The notes under the pieces were generated by a model that was not told the DNA's origin, searched no databases, and saw only the letters and a list, made by a program, of their open reading frames with translations. This document shows, one piece after another, positions 8,301 through 16,700 of a stretch of DNA of 50,828 nucleotides. The DNA is taken from positions 1-50,828 of the forward strand of contig JADHNH010000014.1 of assembly GCA_016779605.1 (NCBI GenBank), read 5' to 3'. Positions within the stretch are counted from its first letter, which is position 1. The number at the start of each line of letters is the position of its first letter. Origin of the DNA: Nevskia sp. GTDB taxonomy: Bacteria > Pseudomonadota > Gammaproteobacteria > Nevskiales > Nevskiaceae. The translations under genes and the position numbers were made by a program.

Positions 8301-9243
8301 CCAGCATGCGCACCGGCACGTCCTGCTCGCCGAACGGCGCGGCCAGCTTGAGGCTTTCGCCGTAGCCGCGGTTGCGCATCGCGTAGTCCATGATGGCGAG
8401 CATGCCCACCGCCGCCGCCGCCCGGCCCGTCACCACGTCGTCGAGCATCTCGGGAACGGATTCCTCCACCAGCAGGCGCTGCTGCGGGAAGCGCCGGCCG
8501 ATCTCCATCTGGCCGGGGGTGAGCTTCTGCACCGCGATGGCCTTGCCGGCGAGGTCCTCGATCCTGGAAACGCGGGGCGCATAGCGCCGCGTGACGATCA
8601 CGCCTTTCAGGTACATCCACGGCGTGCCGGCGACCAGGCCCGCGGGTGTCTCGCCGTTGGCCAGCGTGGGCACCACGTCCAGGCTGCCGCTGCGCAGGCT
8701 CTCCACTTCCGCGCTCCAGCTCGGAAAGGTGATCCACTGGATCTGCACGCCCAGCCGTGCGGCGAGCACCGCACTGTAGTCCACGCCGATGCCTTCGGCC
8801 CTGCCGTCGGCGTCGCTGAAGATCACGGGCGGCCAGTCGTTCACGCCGAAGCGCAGCACCGGATGCCGCGCCAGCCAGGCGCGCTCCGCCGGATCGAGTT
8901 GCAGGGGTGAGGGACCGGGTTTAGGCGATGACTCGATGTCATCGCCTGCGGTCCCGAACGCCCGGACATGGATGGCCGGGCCGGCCGTTCCGGCAGCCGC
9001 ATGGTCCCGCCATGGACGGCTAAGTTGAATGTCCAAGAATTCCGCCGCCTGCGCCGCCGGTGCGCGCAGGGGCGTCGCAGCGGCGACCAGCAGGGCGAGC
9101 GCCGCCGCCGCCCGCCACAAGAGCAGGCCTCCCCAGCGCCTTGCGGTCAAGCCGCCGCGCCTGATGAATCCAGTGCTCAGCTGCCCCCCAGGATCGCGTC
9201 CGATCTCTATGCCTGCGTGGCGTTTTCCTCGATCATACTCCAC
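5344..9243 (-). CDS. BvgS-like hybrid sensor histidine kinase (SBP-PAS-PAS-HisKA-HATPase-REC-HPt)
   Basis: The 1299-residue membrane kinase starts a phosphorelay. In order: an N-terminal hydrophobic segment (about 41-58); a low-complexity linker; a periplasmic SBP_bac_3 solute-binding domain (about 125-350); a second membrane segment (about 360-383); two similar PAS-like modules (about 410-530 and 548-668); HisKA with H698 in MSHEIRTP; HATPase with NLCGNAVKFT and the G boxes DSGIGM and GGTGLGLS; a receiver with D989 and K1041; and an HPt domain with H1141 in HSLAGAGG. The SBP domain suggests direct sensing of a small solute such as an amino acid; the ligand is unknown. The start is a GTG without a clear ribosome binding site, and starts up to about 30 codons further in are possible. 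The stop overlaps the start of the REC-GGDEF-EAL partner, its probable phosphorylation target. Confidence 0.93.
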   Translation of the reverse strand: MEYDRGKRHAGIEIGRDPGGQLSTGFIRRGGLTARRWGGLLLWRAAAALALLVAAATPLRAPAAQAAEFLDIQLSRPWRDHAAAGTAGPAIHVRAFGTAGDDIESSPKPGPSPLQLDPAERAWLARHPVLRFGVNDWPPVIFSDADGRAEGIGVDYSAVLAARLGVQIQWITFPSWSAEVESLRSGSLDVVPTLANGETPAGLVAGTPWMYLKGVIVTRRYAPRVSRIEDLAGKAIAVQKLTPGQMEIGRRFPQQRLLVEESVPEMLDDVVTGRAAAAVGMLAIMDYAMRNRGYGESLKLAAPFGEQDVPVRMLVGGDAAILGRILDKGIATVSDSERQGILQRWFTTSVHQGLDPARALRLALTVALPAAAAIIFMLYWALRLQREVRSRKAAELLAEEARSAAENARLRLVAITDNVPGVVYEFLRRPDGSYSFPFANHRIVDLMGASREAVEADAQAALQAFAPEDVPGVVESIERSAAALTEWVHTWRVIDQASGAIRWIQGRSTPMRTADGVLWRGVMTDITELKRLEAELQQAREAAEAARRWVVDITNSVPGVVFEYIRAADGRHWAPFVSAGMEQLVGLSAEAVVADVGRFFATVLPEDVAAYTAALEESAADGRQVRHSFRIRHAANGAVRWLSVHALPPRRDGGLTNWRGYISDITEQTRLRDDLEQALERTRAAERAKSEFLANMSHEIRTPINAVIGMSHLALQTSLDPRQHRYVSRIDIAAKSLLGIINDILDFSKIEAGKLAIEHAPFSLRAVLDNLLAMVGQSAEEKGLALRFDTDPQIPDALVGDAVRLGQILVNLCGNAVKFTEAGHIVVRVRQAETVGPERLVRFEVADSGIGMTPEQIARLFRPFEQADASTTRKYGGTGLGLSIARRLSEMMGGQIGVESAPGSGSTFWFTVRLGLGAPAEPRAAAAQPGTAVPDFAGARILLVEDNDVNREVAQEILAQTGAHIEPARNGREAIDRIAAMSFDAVLMDIQMPVMDGAEATRRLRLDPALRELPIIALTASTMTGDREKFLACGMNDYVVKPINVQNLFAVLRRWIKPRAAAAAPAPEPPVRAAAPAGGEALARLGEAGIDVAGGLQRVNGNQALYLRLVRSFGEAGRDAAGRIRAALEANDLDTAHREAHSLAGAGGTLGATRVFEAARRLETACRERAPAAQLAAAVEPLEAALAGLAGAACGDARGGAAPHPAAPDIEQVAGRLRQLRLRLEDCDAAAGDTLEELYALLGDDGRLQKVARHLRSYDFAAAADAAEALFSDYGLPPHAAARAPVASDASRAHSPEDP

Positions 9244-9346
9244 GTCCGCTGGGGAGCCGCAAAGCGTTTTGCCAGCGGTCTGCGGGGGGCTTGTTCAGCG
9301 CGGGCAGGTCGCGCCTTCCAGGGCGCGCGCAATGAATTGGATCGAT

Positions 9347-9373
9347 GGCATTTCTCCATTCGTGGAGAATGCC
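9347..9373. other. Hairpin with TTCG tetraloop in the typA-kinase intergenic region
   Basis: GGCATTTCTCCA-TTCG-TGGAGAATGCC folds into an 11-bp stem with one bulged T and a UUCG loop on the plus-strand sense. It lies in the 254-base gap between the end of typA (9498, minus) and the start of the kinase gene (9243, minus). No T-run follows in either direction, so a simple intrinsic terminator is not supported. The rest of the gap shows no gene. Confidence 0.5.
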
Positions 9374-9497
9374 AGCCTGGTCGACCACGCCTGCGGCGCC
9401 CGCAATCTCGCCGGCTGCCATCCCCAGGCGCCCGGGCGGGGCGGCAACGCGCCGCCGCAGGCGGATACGTCCCCGCCCCGCGAACGGCCTGCGGCGG

Positions 9498-11342
9498 TCA
9501 GTCCGCGCGCTCGGCGCGCTTGCGCTCGTGTTCCTTCAGGTAGCGCTTGCGCACGCGGATGGACTGCGGGGTGAGCTCGACCAGCTCGTCGTCGTTGATG
9601 AACTCCAGCGCCTGCTCCAGCGAGAACTTGACGGCCGGCGTGAGCAGCACGTTCTCGTCCGAGCCGGCGGCGCGGATGTTGGTGAGCTTCTTGCCCTTGA
9701 GGACGTTCACCACCAGGTCGTTGTCGCGCGCGTGGATGCCCACCACCTGGCCCTCGTAGACCTCGTCGCCCGGCTCGGCCATCATGCGGCCGCGCTCCTG
9801 CAGGTTGAACAGCGCGTAGGCCGGCACCGAGCCCTGGTCGTTGGAGATCATCACGCCGTTGTGGCGCTGGCCGATGTCGGTGCTTTCCGCCTTCGGGCCG
9901 AAATGGTCGAAGTTGTGGAACAGCAGGCCGGTGCCCTTGGTCATGGACATGAATTCGGTCTGGAAGCCGATCAGCCCGCGCGAGGGAATGGCGTATTCCA
10001 GGCGCACGCGACCCTTGCCGTCGGGCACCATGTTCTGCATCTTGCCGCCGCGCGAGGCCAGGCCCTGGATCACGCCGCCCTGGTCCTTGTCCTCCACGTC
10101 CGCCACCAGGGTTTCGTACGGCTCGCACAGCTGGCCGTCGATCTCCTTCAGGATCACCTGCGGCCGCGCCACCGCCACCTCGTAGCCTTCGCGGCGCATG
10201 TTCTCCAGCAGGATGCCCAGGTGCAGCAGGCCGCGGCCGTACACCTTGAACTGGTCGGGCGACTCGCCCGGCTCCACGCGCAGGGCGACGTTGGTCTTCA
10301 GCTCGCGCTGCAGCCGCTCGGCGATCTGCCGCGAGGTCAGGTACTTGCCTTCCTTGCCGGCGAACGGCGACTTGTTCACCTCGAACACCATGCTCATGGT
10401 CGGCTCGTCGACCTGCAGCGTGGGCATCTGCTCGGGGCGCTTGGGGTCGCAGATGGTCTCGGAGATGCCCAGCTCCTCGATGCCGGTGATGGCGATGATG
10501 TCGCCGGCGCTGGCCTCGGGCACCTCGACGCGGTCCAGGCCCATGAAGCCCAGCACCTGCAGCACGCGGGCGTTGCGCACCTTGCCGTCGCGGCCGACCA
10601 CCGCCACCGGCGTGTTGGGCCGGATGCGGCCGCGCGTGATGCGGCCGGTGCCGATCACGCCGACGTAGCTGGAGTAGGCCAGCGAGGAGACCTGCATCTG
10701 GAACGGGCCTTCGGCGTCCACGTCCGGCGCCGGCACCTTGTCGACGATGGTCTGGAACAGCGGCGTCATGTCGCCTTCGCGCAGCTCGGCTTCGTAGCCG
10801 GCGTAGCCATTGAGCGCGCTGGCGTAGATGATAGGAAAGTCGAGCTGCGCGTCGGTGGCGCCGAGGCGGTCGAACAGGTCGAACACCTGGTCGATCACCC
10901 AGTGCGCGCGGCTGCCGGGCCGGTCGATCTTGTTGACCACCAGGATCGGGTGCAGGCCCATGTTGAACGCTTTCTGGGTGACGAAGCGGGTCTGCGGCAT
11001 CGGGCCGTCCACCGCGTCCACCAGCAGCAGCACCGAGTCGACCATCGACAGCACGCGCTCCACCTCGCCGCCGAAGTCGGCGTGGCCGGGGGTGTCGACG
11101 ATGTTGATGCGGTATTCGGTGCCGGTGCGGGCGTCGGTCCAGCGGATGGCGGTGTTTTTGGCCAGGATGGTGATGCCGCGCTCGCGCTCCAGGTCGTTGG
11201 AGTCCATCACCCGCTCGCCGAGGTTTTCGCGGGCGTCGAAAGTGCCGGACTGGCGCAGCAGCTTGTCCACCAGGGTGGTCTTGCCATGATCGACGTGGGC
11301 GATAATGGCGATATTGCGGAGATTCTGAATCACGGGAGACAC
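9498..11342 (-). CDS. typA: Translational GTPase TypA/BipA
   Basis: The protein of about 614 residues is a ribosome-associated GTPase of the elongation-factor family, implicated in stress adaptation and late 50S assembly. The P-loop is AHVDHGKTT, the switch I stretch is [12 protein letters not shown], then [14 protein letters not shown] and NKIDRPGSR (G4). Domain II-like, EF-G III/V-like and the TypA-specific C-terminal domain follow, ending in a basic tail ([16 protein letters not shown]). No ATG is available at the N-terminus. GTG at 11342 ([13 protein letters not shown]) or GTG at 11333 gives the usual family length; a TTG further upstream (11405) would add an unlikely tail. It is a single gene, divergent from the DUF4197 gene. 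The 320 bases between the two starts hold no other gene that I can see. Confidence 0.95.
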   Translation of the reverse strand: MSPVIQNLRNIAIIAHVDHGKTTLVDKLLRQSGTFDARENLGERVMDSNDLERERGITILAKNTAIRWTDARTGTEYRINIVDTPGHADFGGEVERVLSMVDSVLLLVDAVDGPMPQTRFVTQKAFNMGLHPILVVNKIDRPGSRAHWVIDQVFDLFDRLGATDAQLDFPIIYASALNGYAGYEAELREGDMTPLFQTIVDKVPAPDVDAEGPFQMQVSSLAYSSYVGVIGTGRITRGRIRPNTPVAVVGRDGKVRNARVLQVLGFMGLDRVEVPEASAGDIIAITGIEELGISETICDPKRPEQMPTLQVDEPTMSMVFEVNKSPFAGKEGKYLTSRQIAERLQRELKTNVALRVEPGESPDQFKVYGRGLLHLGILLENMRREGYEVAVARPQVILKEIDGQLCEPYETLVADVEDKDQGGVIQGLASRGGKMQNMVPDGKGRVRLEYAIPSRGLIGFQTEFMSMTKGTGLLFHNFDHFGPKAESTDIGQRHNGVMISNDQGSVPAYALFNLQERGRMMAEPGDEVYEGQVVGIHARDNDLVVNVLKGKKLTNIRAAGSDENVLLTPAVKFSLEQALEFINDDELVELTPQSIRVRKRYLKEHERKRAERAD

Positions 11343-11661
11343 CGGGTTTTCGAGGCGCGTGCTTGGCGCGGAACTTTGGAAAGGGGCATGACTACGCCCT
11401 TGCAATGTATGGGCCGGAACGGGGAAAACCAGGGCCGGCGCCGCGGTCGCAAGGCCGCGGCCGGCCGGTTCGGGGCGGCCGCCAAAAGATCGCGGATTCT
11501 ACGCAGGTTTGTGTGAAAGCGCATCATCGGTGCCGGGGCGCGGCGCCAAACCAGGCGGATCGCCCCGGAATCGGACTAGAACCGGCCGCAATCGGCTGCA
11601 GGGGGCGGACGGTGCGCCCGCACGCAAGTGCTTTGCCGGCAACACACAAAGGACCGACATC

Positions 11662-12399
11662 ATGAAAATCATTCGTTGCACCCGCCTGGCACTGGCGGCC
11701 TGCCTGTGGGCGGCGCTGCCGGCGGCGTTGGCCGGCGACCCGTTCGGCGACCTCGCCAAGTCGATGCTGCCGCCGGCGGCCGGCACCGCGCTGTCCGATT
11801 CCGACATCGGCGCCGGGCTCAAGGAAGCGCTGGCGCGCGGCACCCGCACGGCGGTGAACGAGCTCGGGCGCAGCAACGGCTACTGGGGCAATCCGCGCTT
11901 CCGCATCCCGCTGCCCGGGGCGGTTTCGCAGGCCGAAGGGCTGCTGCAGCAGGCCGGCATGGGCGGCCAGCTCGAGCAGCTGCACCTGTCGTTCAACCGC
12001 GCCGCCGAGCAGGCGGTGCCGGTGGCGGCCGACGTGTTCGCGCAAGCCGTGCGCCAGCTCAGCCTGAACGACGTGCGCGGCATCCTCAACGGGCCGCAGG
12101 ACGCCGCCACCCAGTACTTCAAGCGCACCACCAGCGACACCCTCGCCGCGCGCTTCAAGCCGATCGTCGCGCGTGTCACCGCCAAGGTGGGCCTGGCGCA
12201 GCAGTACAATGCGGTGATGGGCTCGGCCGGGCCGATGGCGTCGATGCTGGGCGTGGACACCGACCTGGACGGCTACGTCACCCGCAAGGCGCTGGACGGC
12301 CTGTTCCTGCGCGTGGCGGACGAGGAGAAATCGATCCGCACCAACCCGGCGGCACGTACGACGGACCTGCTCAAGAGGGTATTCGGTGGACACTCCTGA
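11662..12399 (+). CDS. DUF4197 domain-containing secreted protein
   Basis: The 245-residue protein begins with a Sec signal peptide (MKIIRCTRLALAACLWAALPAALAG, cleavage near residue 24). Its body matches the DUF4197 pattern: LSDSDIGAGLKEALARGTRTAVNELGRSNGYWGNPRFRIPLP, then helical segments and a C-terminal TDLDGYVTRKALDGLF region that precedes ERVADEEKSIR-like residues. The family is periplasmic and has no established function. An AAAGGA ribosome binding site lies about 8 bases before the ATG. The last 14 bases overlap the GTG start of the next small membrane protein, so the two genes are probably co-translated. Confidence 0.88.
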   Translation: MKIIRCTRLALAACLWAALPAALAGDPFGDLAKSMLPPAAGTALSDSDIGAGLKEALARGTRTAVNELGRSNGYWGNPRFRIPLPGAVSQAEGLLQQAGMGGQLEQLHLSFNRAAEQAVPVAADVFAQAVRQLSLNDVRGILNGPQDAATQYFKRTTSDTLAARFKPIVARVTAKVGLAQQYNAVMGSAGPMASMLGVDTDLDGYVTRKALDGLFLRVADEEKSIRTNPAARTTDLLKRVFGGHS

Positions 12400-12715
12400 A
12401 ATGCGCGGACGTGGATTGCGCCGAGGTGGATTGCGCGGCCGGGCGCGCCAGCGCGGCGGCATGCTGAGCCTGCTGGCGGTGCTGCTGGTGATCGGCCTGC
12501 TGGCGTATTTCGCGCTGCGCGGCTACAACGGCACGCAGCCGGCCGCTGCCGGCGCGCCGCAGGTGGCGTGCACGCAGCGGGTCTCCGACCTGGTCAAGCG
12601 CACCGGCGGCGGCGGCGCCGACTACAAGGCCGGCTACGACGCGCTGCCGCCCGAATGCCAGAAATTCGCCCCGCCGCCGCTGGCTACCACCGAGCGGCCC
12701 GACCCCGATCGCTAG
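12386..12715 (+). CDS. Small single-pass membrane protein, unrecognised
   Basis: The 109-residue protein has an Arg/Gly-rich cytoplasmic N-terminus (MRGRGLRRGGLRGRARQRGG), one membrane span (MLSLLAVLLVIGLLAYFAL, about 26-44) and a periplasmic tail with a Cys pair (VACTQRV and PPECQKF) and a Pro-rich end. I do not recognise the family. The GTG start at 12386 has AAGAGGG six bases upstream and overlaps the DUF4197 gene; ATG at 12401 is an alternative. The stop codon TAG shares its last base with the left end of the adjoining 143-nt inverted repeat, so the present C-terminus may have been set by insertion of that repeat. Confidence 0.7.
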   Translation: MDTPEMRGRGLRRGGLRGRARQRGGMLSLLAVLLVIGLLAYFALRGYNGTQPAAAGAPQVACTQRVSDLVKRTGGGGADYKAGYDALPPECQKFAPPPLATTERPDPDR

Positions 12716-12857
12716 AACCCATCTTAAAAACTACTGCGCTTGCCATTTGGCGCGCCGGCGGTGCTCGGAATCCTCACATACGCTTATGTATGCTCCGGTT
12801 CCTGCGCTCCGGCGGCGCGCCAACTGCCTGCGCTCGCTACGTTTTTCAGATGGGTTC
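12715..12857. repeat. MITE/REP-like long inverted repeat (143 nt)
   Basis: The outer arms GAACCCATCTTAAAAAC (12715-12731) and GTTTTTCAGATGGGTTC (12841-12857) are complementary at 16 of 17 positions. Inside, TTGGCGCGCC occurs near both arms and the centre holds ACATACGCTTATGT, so the whole unit can fold into one long imperfect hairpin. It carries no coding capacity. The structure is that of a non-autonomous palindromic element; a copy number elsewhere in the genome cannot be checked here. The 92 bases after it, up to the next gene, contain the ribosome binding site of that gene. Confidence 0.8.
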
Positions 12858-12949
12858 CGGGCGCTCGCGCCGGCAGCCGCTGCCTTTACAAACTATTTAC
12901 CGCGTTCCAGCATCACAGGCATTCAACCGGCGGATCAGGGAGTTCGCGC

Positions 12950-13693
12950 ATGCGAGGCTCAGGAAGCATCGTGCTGGCGCTGTCGGCATGCCTGGCGGCT
13001 TTTAGCGCCCAGGCCTTCACGGCGGACGAGCTGGCGGACAAGAACGCGGCGGCCAAGGGCGGCCTGGACGCGCTGCACGCGATCCAGTCGCTGCGTCTGA
13101 GCGGCAAGCTGCTGGTCAACAACGACCAGATCCGGCTGGCTTACGTGGAAACGCGCAAGCGCGGCAACCAGGTCCGCGTCGAGGCCAGCTTGCAGGGGCT
13201 GACCGCGGTGCAGTCCTACGACGGCAGCCAGGCCTGGCAGATCCAGCCGTTCCAGGGCCGCAAGGACCCGGAAAAGATGCCGCTGGACGACGCCAAGGAC
13301 CTGATCGAGGACGCCGACATCGACGGCCCGCTGGTCGACTACAAGAGCAAGAACTACAAGCTCGACTACCTGGGCACCGAGGACGTGGACGGCACCGAGG
13401 CGCACAAGATCCAGGTCACCAAGCCGGACGGCGACGTGCTGTACGTCTACCTGGACCCGGATTACTTCCTGGAGATCCGCATCGTCAGCCGCCACCTGGT
13501 GCGCGGCGCGCCCAAGGAGACGGTGGCGGATTTCGGCGACTACGAGAAGGTCGGCGGCGTGTATTTGCCGTTTTCCATCGTGTCGGGCGCCAAGGGCTCG
13601 TCGGACCGGCAGAAGACCGAGTACGACAAGGCGCAGGCCAACGTCGACGTCGGCAACGCCTATTTCCAGTTCCCCGCCAGCGCGCAGAAATAA
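12950..13693 (+). CDS. LolA-like outer-membrane lipoprotein-sorting domain protein, secreted
   Basis: The 247-residue protein has a signal peptide (MRGSGSIVLALSACLAAFSAQAF, cleavage near residue 22) and a body that looks like the LolA/LolB-type half-barrel seen in proteins annotated as outer membrane lipoprotein-sorting protein. Typical strands are SLRLSGKLLVNNDQIRLAYVETRKRGNQVRVEASLQG, SYDGSQAWQIQPFQGRKDPEKM and VYLDPDYFLEIRI. The ATG is chosen because CAGGGAG lies about 7 bases upstream and a signal peptide follows directly; a longer open frame upstream runs through the repeat and is rejected. It precedes the BNR-propeller gene by 10 bases, so the two form an operon. A role as a periplasmic carrier for a hydrophobic ligand is inferred, not shown. 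Confidence 0.8.
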   Translation: MRGSGSIVLALSACLAAFSAQAFTADELADKNAAAKGGLDALHAIQSLRLSGKLLVNNDQIRLAYVETRKRGNQVRVEASLQGLTAVQSYDGSQAWQIQPFQGRKDPEKMPLDDAKDLIEDADIDGPLVDYKSKNYKLDYLGTEDVDGTEAHKIQVTKPDGDVLYVYLDPDYFLEIRIVSRHLVRGAPKETVADFGDYEKVGGVYLPFSIVSGAKGSSDRQKTEYDKAQANVDVGNAYFQFPASAQK

Positions 13694-13703
13694 GGAAGCC
13701 GCC

Positions 13704-16700
13704 ATGATCCGCACGACACTTGCCGCGGCCGTGGCCGCCGTCGCGGTCGCAGCCGCAGGCTGCTGGCCGCCGGCAACGCAGGCTGCAGATGCCGCGGTGC
13801 CGTTCGACGCCGGCACCATCTCCGGCCTGGGCGCCCGCAACATCGGCTCGGCCGCGATGAGCGGACGCATCTCGGCCATCGCGGCGGTTAACGACCCCGC
13901 CGGCAAGACCACGCTGCTGGTGGGGGCGGCCAGCGGCGGCGTGTGGAAGTCCACCGACGGCGGCACCACCTTCAAGCCGGTGTTCGACGAGCAGCCGGTG
14001 CAGTCGATCGGCGACATCGCCATCGATCCGCGCAACCCGCAGAACGTGTGGGTGGGCACCGGCGAGGCCTGGACCCGCAACAGCGTGTCCGTCGGCAACG
14101 GCGTCTACAAGTCCACCGACGGCGGCGAAACCTGGACCTACGCCGGCCTGCCGGATTCCGAGCGGATCGCCCGGATCCTGGTGGACCCGCGCTCCAGCGA
14201 CACCGTCTACGCCTGCGTGCCGGGCAAGCTGTGGAGCGACTCGGCCGAGCGCGGCCTGTACAAGACCACCGACGGCGGCAAGAGCTGGTCGCTGGTGCTC
14301 AAGTCCAAGAGCCTTTCCACCGGCTGCGCGTCCATCGCGCTGTCGCCGGACAATCCCAACGTGCTGCTCGCCTCGCTGTGGGACTTCCGCCGCAAGGGCT
14401 GGAGCTTCCGCTCCGGCGGCGACGGCCCCGACGCCGCCAGCGGCAGCGGCCTGTTCCGCAGCGAGGACGGCGGGCAGAGCTGGCTGGAGCTGAAGCCGGG
14501 CGACAACAAGGGCTTTCCGGACAAGCCCTACGGCCGCATCGCGGTGGCCTACGCCCCCGGCAATGCGCAGCGGGTCTACGCCTTCGTCGAGTCGCCGCAC
14601 AGCGCGCTGTACGTGTCCGACGACGGCGGCCAGACCTGGAGCGAGCGCGACAAGAGCCAGTGGATGGTGTGGCGGCCGTTCTACTTCGCCAGCCTGGTCG
14701 TCGATCCGACCAACCCGGACCGCGTGTTCAAGACCGACGGCAACCTCATCGTCAGCAACGACGCCGGCAGGAGCTTCGCCGTGATCGCCGGCTTCGCCAC
14801 CACCCACGGCGACCTGCACGCGGTGTGGGTGGACCCGAAGAACGCCAGCCACATCGTCGCCGGCGACGACGGCGGCCTGTGGCTGTCGTACGACGGCGGC
14901 AACAAGTGGTGGAAGGGCGACAACCTGCCGATCTCGCAGTTCTACCACGTCAGCCTGGACAACGCCGACCCCTACCACGTCTACGGCGGCCTGCAGGACA
15001 ACAGTTCCTGGGTGGGCGACTCGGCCTACCCCGGCGGCGTCACCAACGCGCGCTGGGAAAACATGTACGGCGGCGACGGCTTCTGGATGTTCCCCGACAC
15101 CAGCGATCCGGCCTACCTGTACGCCGAGTACCAGGGCGGCACCATCGGCAGGGTCAACCGCTACACGCACGAGACCCGTGACATCCAGCCCAAGCTGGGC
15201 CCCGAGGACCTGAAGAAGTACGGCAAGCTGCGCTGGAACTGGAACACGCCGATCGCGCTGTCGCCGCATGGCAAAGGCGTGATCTACATCGGCGCGCAGT
15301 TCCTGTTCCGCTCGCGCGACCACGGGCAGAGCTGGCAGCGCATCTCGCCGGACCTGACCACCAACGACCCGGAAAAGCAGAAGCAGGAGCAGTCCGGCGG
15401 CGTCACCGTGGACAACTCGTCGGCGGAGATGCACACCACCATCTATTCGATCAGCGAGTCGCCGAAGAAGGCCGGCCTGATCTGGGTGGGCACCGACGAC
15501 GGCAACCTGCAGCTGACGCGCGACGGCGGCAGGCACTGGAACAACGTCGCCGCCAACGTGCCCGGGCTGCCGAAGAATTCCTGGGTCAGCTGGGTGCAGG
15601 CCAGCAACTACGCCGCCGGCACCGCCTACGCGGCGTTCGACCGCCACACCTTCGGCGAGATGGAGCCGTACCTGTACCGCACCACCGACTACGGCAAGAC
15701 CTGGTCGCCGCTGCTGACGGCCGGCGACGCCAAGGGCGTGCGCGGCTACGCCTGGGTGATCAAGGAGGACCTGGTCAAGCCCGGCCTGCTGTTCCTGGGC
15801 ACGGAGTTCGGGCTGTGGGTGAGCGTCGACGGCGGCGGCCGCTGGGCGCAGTTCAAGGGCGGCCGGCTGCCCGACGTGGCGGTTCGCGACCTCGCCATCC
15901 AGCCGCGCGACAACGACCTGGTGCTGGCCACCCACGGGCGCGGCATCTGGATCGTCGACGACATCACGCCGCTGCGCCAGGTCACGCCGGAGCTGCTGGG
16001 GACGGACTGCGCCTTGCTGCAGGCGCGGCCGGTGCAGCAGCGCATCGAGGCCAACGGCGGCTGGTCCAACGGCGACGCCGCGTTCGTCGGCGACAATCCG
16101 GCGCAGGGCGCGGTGATCAGCTATTACCAGCGCACCCGCCACCTGTTCGGCAAGCTCAGGATCGAGGTGCTCGACACCGCCGGCCACGTGGTCGACACGC
16201 TGCCGGCGTCCACCCGCCGCGGCGTCAACCGCGTGGTCTGGTCCATGCACGTCAAGCCGCCGCGCGTGCCGCCGGCCGCGCAGCTGGCCTTCAACGGTGC
16301 GCAGGGGCCGCGCGTGGTGCCGGGCACCTACACCGTGCGCATCACCAAGAACGGCCGCAGCTACGAGACCCGGCTCGCGGTCGGCCCGGACCGGCGCGAC
16401 CGTTTCAAGCCCGCGGAGCGCAAGGCGCAGTACGACGCCGCGATGCGCGTGCACGCGCTGTTCGGCCGCGAAAGCGCGCTGTTCGGCCGCATTGCCGGCC
16501 TGCGCCAGCAGATCGCGCAGCTCGGCCAGGGCCTGCCGGCCGGCGACGCGCTGCACCAGCCGCTGGCCGACTTCGACGGCAAGGTCGACGCGGTGCGCAA
16601 GCTGATCGTCGCCACCAAGGAGGGCGGCGCCATCACCGGCGAGGAGCGCCTGCGCGAGCACACCGACCAGCTTTACGGCGCGCTGCTGTCCTACGAGGGC

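Noticed and set aside
5348-8737. N-terminal extension of the REC-GGDEF-EAL frame to 1750 residues
   Set aside because: The extra part lies in another phase of the hybrid kinase gene, which has intact domains; the receiver starts naturally at 5347.
11343-11405. TTG start that would lengthen TypA by 21 residues
   Set aside because: TypA proteins begin directly before [14 protein letters not shown]; the added residues do not fit and no ribosome binding site is visible.
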